From contig SAAJ01000001.1 in the NCBI GenBank assembly GCA_009929485.1, positions 115,033-179,032 of the forward strand: a stretch of 64,000 nt of DNA, in the 5' to 3' direction. The notes beneath the pieces were generated by a model that was not told where the DNA came from, ran no database searches, and saw nothing but the letters and a program-made list of their open reading frames with translations. Shown piece after piece: positions 1-7,887 of this stretch. The translations under genes and the position numbers were made by a program. Positions within the stretch are counted from its first letter, which is position 1, and the number at the start of each line of letters is the position of its first letter. The DNA comes from Negativicutes bacterium. Its GTDB lineage: Bacteria > Bacillota > Negativicutes > Anaeromusales > Anaeromusaceae.

Positions 1-831
1 GACGAATCCTATGAGCATGCTTGCCGCCTGCAGCGAGAGCGCGGGCTGGTATTTGTGCATGCGTTCAATGATCCTTGCGTGATGGCTGGGCAGGGCACGA
101 TCGGTCTGGAAATTCTGGAGGATTTGCAGGACTTGGAGGCTATTGTGGTGCCTGTGGGCGGCGGCGGGCTTATTTCCGGTATCGCCCTGGCCGTGAAGCA
201 GGTGGCGCCTCATGTCAAGGTGTATGGCGTCCAGGCCGCTGGCGCGCCGGCTATGCATTTGTCGAAAAGGGCCGGCTGCTATCAGACCACCGATTGTGCT
301 GTAACTATTGCTGACGGTATTGCCGTGAAGCAGCCAGGCGATTTAACCTATGATATTGTTCAAAAGTATGTAGACGACGTGGTTATCGTAGAAGACGAAG
401 AGATTGCGGAAACAATTTTACTGTTGCTGGAGCGCTCCAAGTTGATGGTGGAAGGCGCCGGGGCCACTTCGTTAGCCGCGCTGCTGTTTCAGAAGCTGTC
501 CTGCAAAGGAAAGGTTGCTGCTGTCCTTTCCGGCGGCAATATTGATGTGAATTTTATTTCTCAGATTATTGAGCATGGTCTCGTTAAGTCGGGAAGGCGA
601 GTGAAAATTTTGACTCGTATTGCTGATCGGCCAGGAGAGCTGAGCCGTTTGCTGGATCGCATTGCGCAGCTGCATGGTAATGTCATGCAAGTATTTCATG
701 ATCGTGCCGAGCGCTGTCTGCCTTTAGGACAAGCGGTGGTGGAGATCAGCTTGGAAACAAGAGATGAAGCGCACTGCCAAAGTATTTTGGAAGATTTAAC
801 CGCACGGGGTTATGAAGTAGAGCGGGATTGA
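1..831 (+). CDS. ilvA: Threonine dehydratase (threonine ammonia-lyase), 3' part
   Basis: PLP enzyme that deaminates threonine to 2-oxobutyrate. The reading frame is open from base 1, so the N-terminal part with the PLP lysine lies before the window; 276 residues are visible. The glycine-rich phosphate-binding loop VPVGGGGLISGIA is at about residues 51-63 of the visible part. A C-terminal ACT domain covers roughly the last 75 residues (starting near RRVKILTRIADRPGELSR). One ACT domain and this length fit the shorter TdcB/IlvA type rather than the long E. coli IlvA with two ACT-like domains. A strong terminator follows directly. Confidence 0.93.
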   Translation, partial: DESYEHACRLQRERGLVFVHAFNDPCVMAGQGTIGLEILEDLQDLEAIVVPVGGGGLISGIALAVKQVAPHVKVYGVQAAGAPAMHLSKRAGCYQTTDCAVTIADGIAVKQPGDLTYDIVQKYVDDVVIVEDEEIAETILLLLERSKLMVEGAGATSLAALLFQKLSCKGKVAAVLSGGNIDVNFISQIIEHGLVKSGRRVKILTRIADRPGELSRLLDRIAQLHGNVMQVFHDRAERCLPLGQAVVEISLETRDEAHCQSILEDLTARGYEVERD

Positions 832-876
832 AAAAAGCCGGCAAGTACTCGTCAAAAGAGAACATGCCGGCTTTTT
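832..876 (+). terminator. Rho-independent terminator after threonine dehydratase
   Basis: The inverted repeat AAAAAGCCGGCA / TGCCGGCTTTTT flanks a loop of about 21 nt and ends in a T-run. It starts one base after the dehydratase stop, and the ribosome-binding site of the next gene lies right behind it. Confidence 0.85.
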
Positions 877-891
877 AAGGAGGATATAAAA

Positions 892-1980
892 TTGAAAATT
901 CAACACATTCGTTTAGGAAAAGTGCGTATTCCTTTAAAAAAGCCTTTTAAAACCGCTTTGCGAGAAGTGTTTTTTGCCGAGGATATTATCGTGCAGGTTG
1001 TAGCGGATACTGGCGAAGTTGGCTTTGGCAATGCGCCGCCGACGCTGGTAATCACCGGAGACGGCCAACAGTCGGTTGCGGCGGCAATTCAGGAAGTATT
1101 AGCTCCTAAATTGCTGGGTATGGATGTAGAGAATCTCGAAGGAATTATGACGACAATTCAAGGCGCGCTGCATCATAACTATTCGGCGAAAGCCGCTATG
1201 GACATCGCTGTGCATGATTTGTTCTGCAAACGTTATGGCATGCCGCTGCAGCGCTTTCTAGGAGGATATCGTCAAAGCCTGCAGACGGATCTGACAATCA
1301 GCGTTAATGCGCCGGAAGAGATGGTGGAAGACTCTCTGGCTGCCGTTGCCGCAGGATATCGAGAACTGAAAATCAAGGTAGGTACCGATGCGGCGCTGGA
1401 TTTGAAGCGAGTCCAAGCCATTCGTCAGGCTGTGGGGAGCGATATTCGTCTGCGCCTGGATGCAAACCAAGGTTGGAAAGCCAAAGAAGCGGTGAGGACC
1501 ATTCGCTGCTTTGAGGATAAGGGCTTGGATATTGAACTTGTTGAGCAGCCAGTGGCGGCGTACGATTTTGCGGGGCTTAAATATGTTACTGAAAATGTAG
1601 AAACCAACATTATGGCGGACGAAGCGGCTTTTGGCCCGGTCGAGGTGTTTCAGCTATTGTCTATGCGGGCTTGCGATCTGATCAGCATTAAGCTGATGAA
1701 AGCCGGCGGCATTTATAATGCCGTAAAAATTCTTAATTTGGCCGAAACCATGGGCGTAGAGTGCATGATGAGCTGCATGCTGGAAAGCAATGTAGGCATT
1801 ACTGCTGCGGCCAGCTTGGCTGCCGCGAGAAAGAACATTACCAGGGCCGATTTGGATGCGGCGGTGCTGCTGGCGGAAGAGCCGGTAGTGGGCGGCGTCT
1901 CCTACGCTGGCAATCAAATTCTGCTCTCAGAGGCCTCTGGACTAGGAATTACGGAAGTTCTTGGCTGGGAAGAAATCTAA
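892..1980 (+). CDS. Dipeptide epimerase, enolase superfamily (L-Ala-D/L-Glu epimerase type)
   Basis: Likely epimerises dipeptides such as L-Ala-D-Glu from peptidoglycan turnover. The 362 residues have the full muconate-lactonizing subgroup layout: catalytic KxK with Lys162, metal ligands Asp190 (DAN), Glu218 (VEQP) and Asp243 (ADEA), and the second catalytic Lys267 in KLMKAGG. The start is TTG at 892, chosen because AAGGAGG lies 8-9 bases upstream and the N-terminus aligns with the family. The gene converges with the next one, with only 4 bases between the stops. Substrate specificity is inferred; other dipeptides are possible. Confidence 0.88.
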   Translation: MKIQHIRLGKVRIPLKKPFKTALREVFFAEDIIVQVVADTGEVGFGNAPPTLVITGDGQQSVAAAIQEVLAPKLLGMDVENLEGIMTTIQGALHHNYSAKAAMDIAVHDLFCKRYGMPLQRFLGGYRQSLQTDLTISVNAPEEMVEDSLAAVAAGYRELKIKVGTDAALDLKRVQAIRQAVGSDIRLRLDANQGWKAKEAVRTIRCFEDKGLDIELVEQPVAAYDFAGLKYVTENVETNIMADEAAFGPVEVFQLLSMRACDLISIKLMKAGGIYNAVKILNLAETMGVECMMSCMLESNVGITAAASLAAARKNITRADLDAAVLLAEEPVVGGVSYAGNQILLSEASGLGITEVLGWEEI

Positions 1981-1984
1981 AACA

Positions 1985-2677
1985 TTAATTGTCCAAGGCC
2001 AGTTCGGGAACCAAGATGTCCTTGAGGGCGTCGAAGGGGACGACAAAACGCAGGATGCCATCGCTGGCAGGACTGATTTCACAAGGTTCGTAGTAAAGCA
2101 CAAGCCCTTCGGGGGTCAAGTAGAAAGACTTTTGATTGGTTATTCCCCGGAAGTCCCAGTGCGAGCCGCTGCGTCGGTTAATGTCGTCCCGAATCCATTG
2201 TTCGAGACGGTCACGATAGGCGGCTTGGGGAATAAATAAATCTTTTAATTCTAAAACCTGCCCGTTTTGATAGCGCAAGGTCATGGTATGAAACTTAACC
2301 AGGTCAGGAGAAGCGTCAAAAATTGCGTAGCTTTTTTGGGTAAGGCTAAGTAAATCGGCGCCATTATAGGCTACATAGTATTCCGAGAAAAAATGGCTGC
2401 GTTGGTTGTATTCCAAAGGAAGCTGGCCGTCGGCGGTCATGCGGTGGATTTCCAACTGATACTCTTCCCAGTCTTTTTGTACTTCCAGCAGCAGCAATTG
2501 GTTGATTTGAAATTCCAGCTTAGGCCGCTGGGTTCGCTGCAGCTGAGGGATGAAAGCGCTGCCTTTTGGGGTTTCGGCGAAAGCTTGAGGAACGACTTGA
2601 AAGAAAGCGTCGGCCTTCGTTGCAGGGAATACGCTCAGACAGGCAAGCAGTAAAAAAGCAAAGCAGGCTTGTTTCAT
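1985..2677 (-). CDS. Exported DUF3298 (RsiV/PdaC-like) protein
   Basis: A secreted or periplasmic protein of 230 residues. The start at 2677 (MKQACFAFLLLA) is chosen because a perfect AGGAGG lies upstream and the next 20 residues form a signal peptide ending near ATKADA; the longer open frame upstream has no ribosome-binding site. The C-terminal half has the DUF3298 pattern (DLF segment, then YYEPCEISP and FVVPFDALKDIL), known from anti-sigma RsiV and the deacetylase PdaC, but there is no deacetylase domain here. Function unknown. It is divergent from nadA and probably expressed from the left half of the symmetric promoter at 2804-2843. Confidence 0.75.
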   Translation of the reverse strand: MKQACFAFLLLACLSVFPATKADAFFQVVPQAFAETPKGSAFIPQLQRTQRPKLEFQINQLLLLEVQKDWEEYQLEIHRMTADGQLPLEYNQRSHFFSEYYVAYNGADLLSLTQKSYAIFDASPDLVKFHTMTLRYQNGQVLELKDLFIPQAAYRDRLEQWIRDDINRRSGSHWDFRGITNQKSFYLTPEGLVLYYEPCEISPASDGILRFVVPFDALKDILVPELALDN

Positions 2678-2803
2678 CAGGGGACCTCCTTTGTAGTCAG
2701 TTCTTGTTGGAGTAATTCGCTGTTTGTATCTTAAAACCTGCTGATATAGGAAAAGAGGACGAACAAGAAAACTGGCGTAACAGAACACAGAGAAAACCAA
2801 TAA

Positions 2804-2843
2804 ATTATAAAAGCTTGCTTCTTGGAAAGCAAGCTTTTATAAT
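2804..2843. promoter_or_regulatory. Perfectly symmetric divergent promoter pair (nadA / DUF3298)
   Basis: A 16-bp perfect inverted repeat (2805-2820 and 2827-2842, 6-bp centre) looks at first like a terminator. Read as promoters, the right half gives TTGCTT (2815-2820), 17 bp, TATAAT (2838-2843) toward nadA, and the mirror gives TTGCTT (complement of 2827-2832), 17 bp, TATAAT (complement of 2804-2809) toward the DUF3298 gene. Both genes need a promoter here and nothing transcribed enters the gap, so promoters fit better than a terminator. Confidence 0.7.
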
Positions 2844-2852
2844 AAGAAACAA

Positions 2853-2874
2853 TGACAAGACAAGTGACAAGACA
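2853..2874 (+). promoter_or_regulatory. Candidate NAD-biosynthesis operator (10-bp direct repeat)
   Basis: TGACAAGACA occurs twice (2853-2862 and 2865-2874) with a 12-bp period, just past the expected transcription start of nadA and before its ribosome-binding site. A repressor bound here would block nadABC. Firmicutes nad operons are commonly controlled by a nicotinate-sensing repressor (NiaR/YrxA); assigning this site to it is inference, and no such regulator gene is in the window. Confidence 0.55.
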
Positions 2875-2901
2875 TAAAGGAAATGAAGGAAGGGCAAAAA
2901 A

Positions 2902-3807
2902 ATGGAGGCTATAGTTCAAGAAATCCAGGACCTGAAAAAACAGAGGCAGGCAATCATTTTAGCGCACTATTATCAATGGCCGGAAGTGCAGGATGTAGCT
3001 GATATAGTTGGCGACTCACTGGAATTGGCCAAGGCTGCCGCTAGGACCGAGGCGGAGGTTATTGTCCTTTGTGGTGTGCATTTTATGGCGGAGAGCGCCG
3101 CCTTATTAGCACCGGAGAAAACGGTGCTTTTGCCTGAATCGAGCGCAGGCTGCCCGATGGCGGACATGGTTGGAGAGGAACAACTGGTTCAATGGAAAGA
3201 AGCGCATCCGCAGGCGAAGGTGGTTGCCTATGTCAATACTTCGGCTGTGGTGAAGGCGCTGAGCGATGTGTGCTGTACTTCGGCTAATGCGGTGCAGGTA
3301 GTTGCTTCTTTGCCCAAAGAAGAGAAAGTTTTGTTTTTACCAGATCGTAACTTGGGTGCATATGTCGCGGCGCAGACAGGACGCGAACTTGAATTGTGGC
3401 CAGGCTGGTGCAACACCCATGCAAAAGTGCGCATGGGCGATCTGCAGGCGGCGAAAAAGGCATATCCCCAGGCATTGGTGTTGGCACATCCGGAATGCCG
3501 CCCAGAGGTGCTGGCGGCAGCTGACCAGATAACAAGTACGGCAGGCATGATTCGTTTTGCAGAAAACAGCACGGCGGAAGAATTTTTGATTGTGACCGAA
3601 GAAGGGGTGCTGCACCGCCTGCAGCAAGCGTGCCCAGAAAAAAAGTTTTATTTAGCTACGTCTAAGCTTTTTTGCCCTAATATGAAAAAGACCTCGCTGC
3701 GTTCTGTGCGGGCGGCTTTGAAAAATATGAAGCCCGCGGTAGCGGTAACTCCTGCAGTGCGTCAGCTGGCGCTGCAGAGCTTGCAGCGTATGTTGGAGTT
3801 GAGCTGA
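2902..3807 (+). CDS. nadA: Quinolinate synthase A
   Basis: Condenses iminoaspartate with dihydroxyacetone phosphate to quinolinate, the second step of de novo NAD synthesis, using a [4Fe-4S] cluster. The 301 residues match the usual length of the family. The three expected cluster ligands are present at Cys84 (SAGCPMAD), Cys170 (GWCNTHAKV) and Cys258 (KLFCPNMKKT), and AHYYQ near residue 21 is the conserved N-terminal substrate motif. ATG at 2902 follows a GAAGGAAGGG ribosome-binding site. It is the first gene of nadABC; nadB starts two bases after its stop. Confidence 0.97.
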   Translation: MEAIVQEIQDLKKQRQAIILAHYYQWPEVQDVADIVGDSLELAKAAARTEAEVIVLCGVHFMAESAALLAPEKTVLLPESSAGCPMADMVGEEQLVQWKEAHPQAKVVAYVNTSAVVKALSDVCCTSANAVQVVASLPKEEKVLFLPDRNLGAYVAAQTGRELELWPGWCNTHAKVRMGDLQAAKKAYPQALVLAHPECRPEVLAAADQITSTAGMIRFAENSTAEEFLIVTEEGVLHRLQQACPEKKFYLATSKLFCPNMKKTSLRSVRAALKNMKPAVAVTPAVRQLALQSLQRMLELS

Positions 3808-3808
3808 G

Positions 3809-5410
3809 ATGAACAGACGTTATTTGCGGAATTTTGACACGACACAGCTTGACTGTCTGAAAACTCCTTGCCTGATCGTAGGGGCTGGCGTAGCAGGACT
3901 TTGGACGGCATTGAAGCTGGCCCGCAGCGGTTGTCGGGTCATGCTTATGGCTAAAGGGGAAGTAACTGACAGCAACAGTCATCATGCACAGGGAGGCATT
4001 GCGGCTGCTGTGGGGGCAGACGATTTTCCGGAACTGCATAATCAAGACACCTTGGCGGCTGGCGGCGATTTGTGCAATAAAACAGTGGCCCAGTTAGTGA
4101 CGGACCAGGGGCCGGAAGCGATTGCGGCGTTAGCTGCGGCCGGGGTTGCTTTTGATGCCAACCAGAATGGCTGGCGTCTGGGGCGGGAAGGCGGGCATCG
4201 GCGTCACCGGATTATGCACATTGATGGAGATGCTACAGGGGCTGGCATTGTGCGAGCTTTGTGGCAGCGTGTGCAGAAAGAGCCGCTCATTCAGGTACGC
4301 ACACAGTGCATGGCTCTTGATTTATTGGTGACTGACGGGCGTTGCCGCGGTGTTTTAGCACAAGCAGGCCCAATGGGCGAAATGCTGACGGTGGCCGCAG
4401 GAGTGACTATTTTAGCAACCGGCGGCGCAGGGCAGCTTTACCGGTATACTACCAATCCTGAAGGAGCTACCGGAGACGGCGTGGCGATGGCCTATCGAGC
4501 AGGTGTGTGTTTGAAGGATTTGGAGTTCATGCAGTTTCATCCCACGGCGCTTGCGGTTCCGGGGCTGCCGTCCTTTCTCATCTCAGAAGCGGTACGTGGT
4601 GAAGGGGCGCCGCTCCTTGATGGCAAAAGGGACCGGTTTATGCTGCAAGAGCATGCTTTGGGCGAGCTGGCCCCGCGGGATATTGTGGCGCGAGCCATTT
4701 ATCGCCGTTGCAAGAAAAAGCAGGATGTAGTTTTGGACACGACGCAAGTAAGTGGTTTTTCGGTTCGATTTCCTGGTATTTATGCGGCTTGTCGTCGCTT
4801 AGGATTGGATCCTTGCCAAGAGTCCTTGCCGGTTGCACCGGCGGCGCATTACTGGATGGGTGGGATTCGCATTGATTTGCAGGGCAAGACGAGCCTGCCT
4901 GGACTATATGCCTGCGGCGAAGCAGCTTGCAGCGGGTTGCACGGCGCCAATCGCTTAGCCAGTAATTCGCTGCTGGAAGGGATCGTCTTGGGCGGCCGCG
5001 TGGCGGCCGCGGCCGCCTGGGAAGCACGGCGTCCTATCGTTAGGGCCGCTCTTGCGTATCGGCAGGAGCGGCCTGCACTGGCAGACTCCCTGGTCTGGAG
5101 AGAGCAAATCAGCGCGTGTATGGAAAGCCATGCCGGCGTGGAACGAGAAAAAAGCTCACTTTCTTCAGGCTTGCAGTGGTTTATGAGCAATGCCGTTAGT
5201 TTGGATGCAGCAGAGCCGTTAACTGTGGAAGATGCAGAAACTTGCAATCTCTTTACCCTTGGCCGCCTAGTGGTGCAAGCCGCCCTGTGGCGTAAGGAAA
5301 GCCGAGGCTGTCATTATCGCTTGGATTTTGAGGAGAAAAAAGCTGTAGGAAAGCACCAGGTTGTGAAGTGGCGTCGCAAAGGAGGGAAAATATGCAAAAA
5401 TTGCAATTGA
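3809..5410 (+). CDS. nadB: L-aspartate oxidase
   Basis: FAD enzyme that oxidises L-aspartate to iminoaspartate, the substrate of NadA. The 533 residues show the FAD dinucleotide fold GAGVAG (25-30), the HAQGGIAAAVG loop, the FHPTAL active-site region and GANRLASNSLLEGIV, all typical of NadB; the C-terminal helical domain is rather short. The gene begins one base after nadA ends and overlaps nadC by 19 bases, so the three are probably translationally coupled. A GC-only stretch with repeated GGCCGC occurs around 4992-5015 within the coding sequence. Confidence 0.97.
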   Translation: MNRRYLRNFDTTQLDCLKTPCLIVGAGVAGLWTALKLARSGCRVMLMAKGEVTDSNSHHAQGGIAAAVGADDFPELHNQDTLAAGGDLCNKTVAQLVTDQGPEAIAALAAAGVAFDANQNGWRLGREGGHRRHRIMHIDGDATGAGIVRALWQRVQKEPLIQVRTQCMALDLLVTDGRCRGVLAQAGPMGEMLTVAAGVTILATGGAGQLYRYTTNPEGATGDGVAMAYRAGVCLKDLEFMQFHPTALAVPGLPSFLISEAVRGEGAPLLDGKRDRFMLQEHALGELAPRDIVARAIYRRCKKKQDVVLDTTQVSGFSVRFPGIYAACRRLGLDPCQESLPVAPAAHYWMGGIRIDLQGKTSLPGLYACGEAACSGLHGANRLASNSLLEGIVLGGRVAAAAAWEARRPIVRAALAYRQERPALADSLVWREQISACMESHAGVEREKSSLSSGLQWFMSNAVSLDAAEPLTVEDAETCNLFTLGRLVVQAALWRKESRGCHYRLDFEEKKAVGKHQVVKWRRKGGKICKNCN

Positions 5411-6234
5411 GAAGTATGCTGCAGGTGTGGCTGGAAGAAGATTTGGGCAGTGGTGATATAACTTCGGAACTCTTGGTTGCCGGACAGCAGGTAACCGCCA
5501 TTATTCATGCGAAAGAGTCGGGGGTAATTGCCGGTTTGGAAGCGGCAGCAGAAGTTTTTCGTTTGCTGGATCCGGAAGTGCAGTTCCGGTGTTTAGTGTC
5601 CGATGGCGAGGAGGTGCAGGCAGGTGCGTTGTTGGCGGAAATTTCAGGGAGCGCTCGGGCTTTACTGAGCGGTGAGAGGCTGGCGCTTAACCTGTTGCAG
5701 CATTTGAGCGGCATTGCGACAAAAACAGCGCGGTGGCAGAAACTTCTGCATGGGACAAAGGCGCGCTTGACGGATACGAGAAAAACGCTGCCAGGATTGC
5801 GCCAACTGCAAAAACAGGCGGTGCGTCTTGGTGGTGGGGCCAATCACCGAATGGGGTTATTTGACGGGGTGCTGATTAAAGACAATCATATCAAAATCGC
5901 CGGTGGTGTTGCCAAAGCAGTGCGTTTGGCTAAGGCGGGAGCTCCACATACCTTGAAAGTGGAGGTGGAAGTGGAAGATCTGGCAGGCCTGGACGAGGCT
6001 TTGAGCGCCGGTGCGGACATTATTATGCTCGATAATATGGGAGATGCAATGATGATTGAAGCGGTGCGTCTGGCTAAGGGCAGGGCGATCTTAGAAGCCT
6101 CTGGCGGTTTGAGTGAAGAGCGCTTGGCGGCAGTAGCGGCAACCGGGGTGGATTTTATCTCAGCAGGAGCTTTGACGCACAGTGTGCAGGCCTTGGATAT
6201 CAGCATGGACATTGGTACTCCTAAAAGTAAATAG
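5392..6234 (+). CDS. nadC: Nicotinate-nucleotide pyrophosphorylase (carboxylating)
   Basis: Converts quinolinate and PRPP to nicotinate mononucleotide, closing the de novo branch started by NadB and NadA. The 280 residues carry DTRKTLPGLR, the RLGGGANHRMGLFDGVLIKDNH region and the C-terminal barrel motifs LEASGG and DFISAGALTHS. The start is placed at 5392 because GGAGGG lies 6 bases upstream; a longer in-frame GTG at 5368 has no ribosome-binding site. It overlaps the end of nadB and is followed by a strong terminator. Confidence 0.96.
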   Translation: MQKLQLRSMLQVWLEEDLGSGDITSELLVAGQQVTAIIHAKESGVIAGLEAAAEVFRLLDPEVQFRCLVSDGEEVQAGALLAEISGSARALLSGERLALNLLQHLSGIATKTARWQKLLHGTKARLTDTRKTLPGLRQLQKQAVRLGGGANHRMGLFDGVLIKDNHIKIAGGVAKAVRLAKAGAPHTLKVEVEVEDLAGLDEALSAGADIIMLDNMGDAMMIEAVRLAKGRAILEASGGLSEERLAAVAATGVDFISAGALTHSVQALDISMDIGTPKSK

Positions 6235-6235
6235 T

Positions 6236-6283
6236 AAAAGCCCGCCTGGACGCTGCGTTGCGCATGGTCCAAGCGGGCTTTTT
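6236..6283 (+). terminator. Terminator of nadABC
   Basis: AAAAGCCCGC-TGGAC pairs with GGTCCA-AGCGGGCTTTTT around a loop of about 14 nt. It starts 1-2 bases after the nadC stop. The A-run on the left also allows termination of the opposing aminotransferase transcript. Confidence 0.88.
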
Positions 6284-6382
6284 ACATAGAAATCTTTTAT
6301 ATACCAGAAATTATATTATATTTCATGTCTTTCTCTGGTTTACTCTGGCTTCTCTCAGTTACTCTGCGTCCCGTTCCTGTCC

Positions 6383-7675
6383 TCAGCGGCAGATTTTCCC
6401 TAGCGAGTCGTCCAGGGCGTCGAGAAGTCGGGCGAGGTCGCTTTCTTCGATAACCAGAGGGGGCTGGAAGGCCAGTACATTGCGGCCCGGGCCGTTTTTG
6501 CCAACCAAGAAGCCTTTGTTTTTGAGGTCCTCTAAAATAGCGTCCACCCAGTCGCTGGCGGCAGAGCCGTCAGGCAGGATGATTTCTGCGCCCAGCATCA
6601 AGCCCAAGCCGCGTACATCGCCGATGGCGGGATGGCGCTGCTGCAGCTCTTGGAGTCCTTTTTTTAGGTAAGTGCCAAGCTTGGCGGCGCGTTCAGGAAG
6701 GTTGTGCTCCTTGAGATAGCGCAAGGTAGCCAACGAAGCCGTGGCAGTCACGGGATTGCCTCCTAGCGTGGAGGCGCCGGGGCGGGTATAGCTGTCGGCG
6801 ACAGCGGCGGTAGCAGTGAAGGCTCCCACAGGAGTGCCGTTGCCCAGCGCTTTCGCCATGGTCATAATATCCGGATTAATGCCATAGTGCTCGCAGGCAA
6901 ACCATTTGCCAGTGCGGCCAAAACCGGTTTGCACTTCATCCATGACAAGAAGAATGCCGTAATGGTCCAGAATTTCCTTAACGCGCTGGAAATATCCGGC
7001 AGGCGGCGTGATGATGCCGCCGTTGCCCTGGATGGGTTCGGCGAAGAAGGCGGCGACTTGTCCGGACGTGGAAAACTTGATGACATTTTCTATCTCGTCA
7101 GCGCAGGCCAGATTGCATTCGGGATGGCGCTTGCCTAAAGGACAGCGGTAGCAATAGGCGTTAGGCGCAAAATGGATGCCCCCCACAGGGGAAGGATCAG
7201 TACGCCACATGCCGATGCCGGTAAGACTCATGGTCAGCTTTGTGCGGCCGTGAAGGCCTTGCCGCAGGGCGATGAATTCATGGTGTTTTGTATGTAGGGT
7301 TGCCAACAGAGCGGCGCCTTCATTGGCTTCCGTGCCGGAGGAACAAAAGAAAGTCTTTTGCAATTCCCCAGGCGTTACTTGCGCCAAGGACTCCGCTAAA
7401 TTGACAATAGGCTCGGTAAGATAAATGGTACAGGTATGCTGGAGCGTTTCCACCTGCTTGCAGATTTCTTTGGTGATGTCCGGATTGCAGTGGCCGCAGT
7501 TAACAACAGAGACTCCGGCAAAACAATCCAAGTATTCTTTACCGTTTTGGTCATAAAGATGCTGCATGCTGCCACGTACCAGCTGCATGGGCTCCTGGAA
7601 AAAATGGTAGACACAGGGAATCATATATTCTTTCTTCTTGCGAAGAATCTCCTCAGGACCGATGAACTGACTCAT
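6383..7675 (-). CDS. Class III PLP-dependent aminotransferase
   Basis: A 430-residue fold-type I omega-aminotransferase. Visible motifs are SSGTEANE (cofactor phosphate binding), LRQGLHGRT, FAEPIQGNGGI, the aspartate motif LVMDEVQTGFGRTG and the Schiff-base lysine in MTMAKALGNG. It resembles the AGXT2 / beta-alanine and 4-aminobutyrate aminotransferase group; a cysteine-rich insertion (YCYRCPLG with CNLAC) is seen in that subgroup. The amino donor cannot be read from sequence. ATG at 7675 has AAAGGTGG upstream. It stands alone, with no pathway partner adjacent. Confidence 0.9.
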   Translation of the reverse strand: MSQFIGPEEILRKKKEYMIPCVYHFFQEPMQLVRGSMQHLYDQNGKEYLDCFAGVSVVNCGHCNPDITKEICKQVETLQHTCTIYLTEPIVNLAESLAQVTPGELQKTFFCSSGTEANEGAALLATLHTKHHEFIALRQGLHGRTKLTMSLTGIGMWRTDPSPVGGIHFAPNAYCYRCPLGKRHPECNLACADEIENVIKFSTSGQVAAFFAEPIQGNGGIITPPAGYFQRVKEILDHYGILLVMDEVQTGFGRTGKWFACEHYGINPDIMTMAKALGNGTPVGAFTATAAVADSYTRPGASTLGGNPVTATASLATLRYLKEHNLPERAAKLGTYLKKGLQELQQRHPAIGDVRGLGLMLGAEIILPDGSAASDWVDAILEDLKNKGFLVGKNGPGRNVLAFQPPLVIEESDLARLLDALDDSLGKICR

Positions 7676-7779
7676 AAAATAACCACCTTTCTTTTAAGGA
7701 ACCACTACTTTATTCGCAGCTCACGCTAAAACGGCCTTGATTCGGCGCTCTCATGAAAGCCGTGGGTTTATGTACGGCA

Positions 7780-7801
7780 GCCGACCCGTAAACGGGCCGG
7801 C
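7780..7801. terminator. GC-rich hairpin downstream of the U32 gene
   Basis: GCCGACCCG-taaa-CGGGCCGGC forms a 9-bp stem with one mismatch in the 212-bp gap between the U32 gene stop and the aminotransferase start. No clear T-run follows on the minus strand, so its role as terminator is uncertain. Confidence 0.35.
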
Positions 7802-7887
7802 TTCTTTGGTTATATATCTTTCACAACCCTCATTCGTGCCCTCCGATTACTCCCTTTACTCTTGTTTAAAGACTCGTTCCTCTGACT

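Noticed and set aside
2805..2842. Perfect 16-bp inverted repeat as a terminator
   Set aside because: It lies upstream of two divergent genes, with no transcript entering; both arms give good promoter boxes with 17-bp spacers instead.
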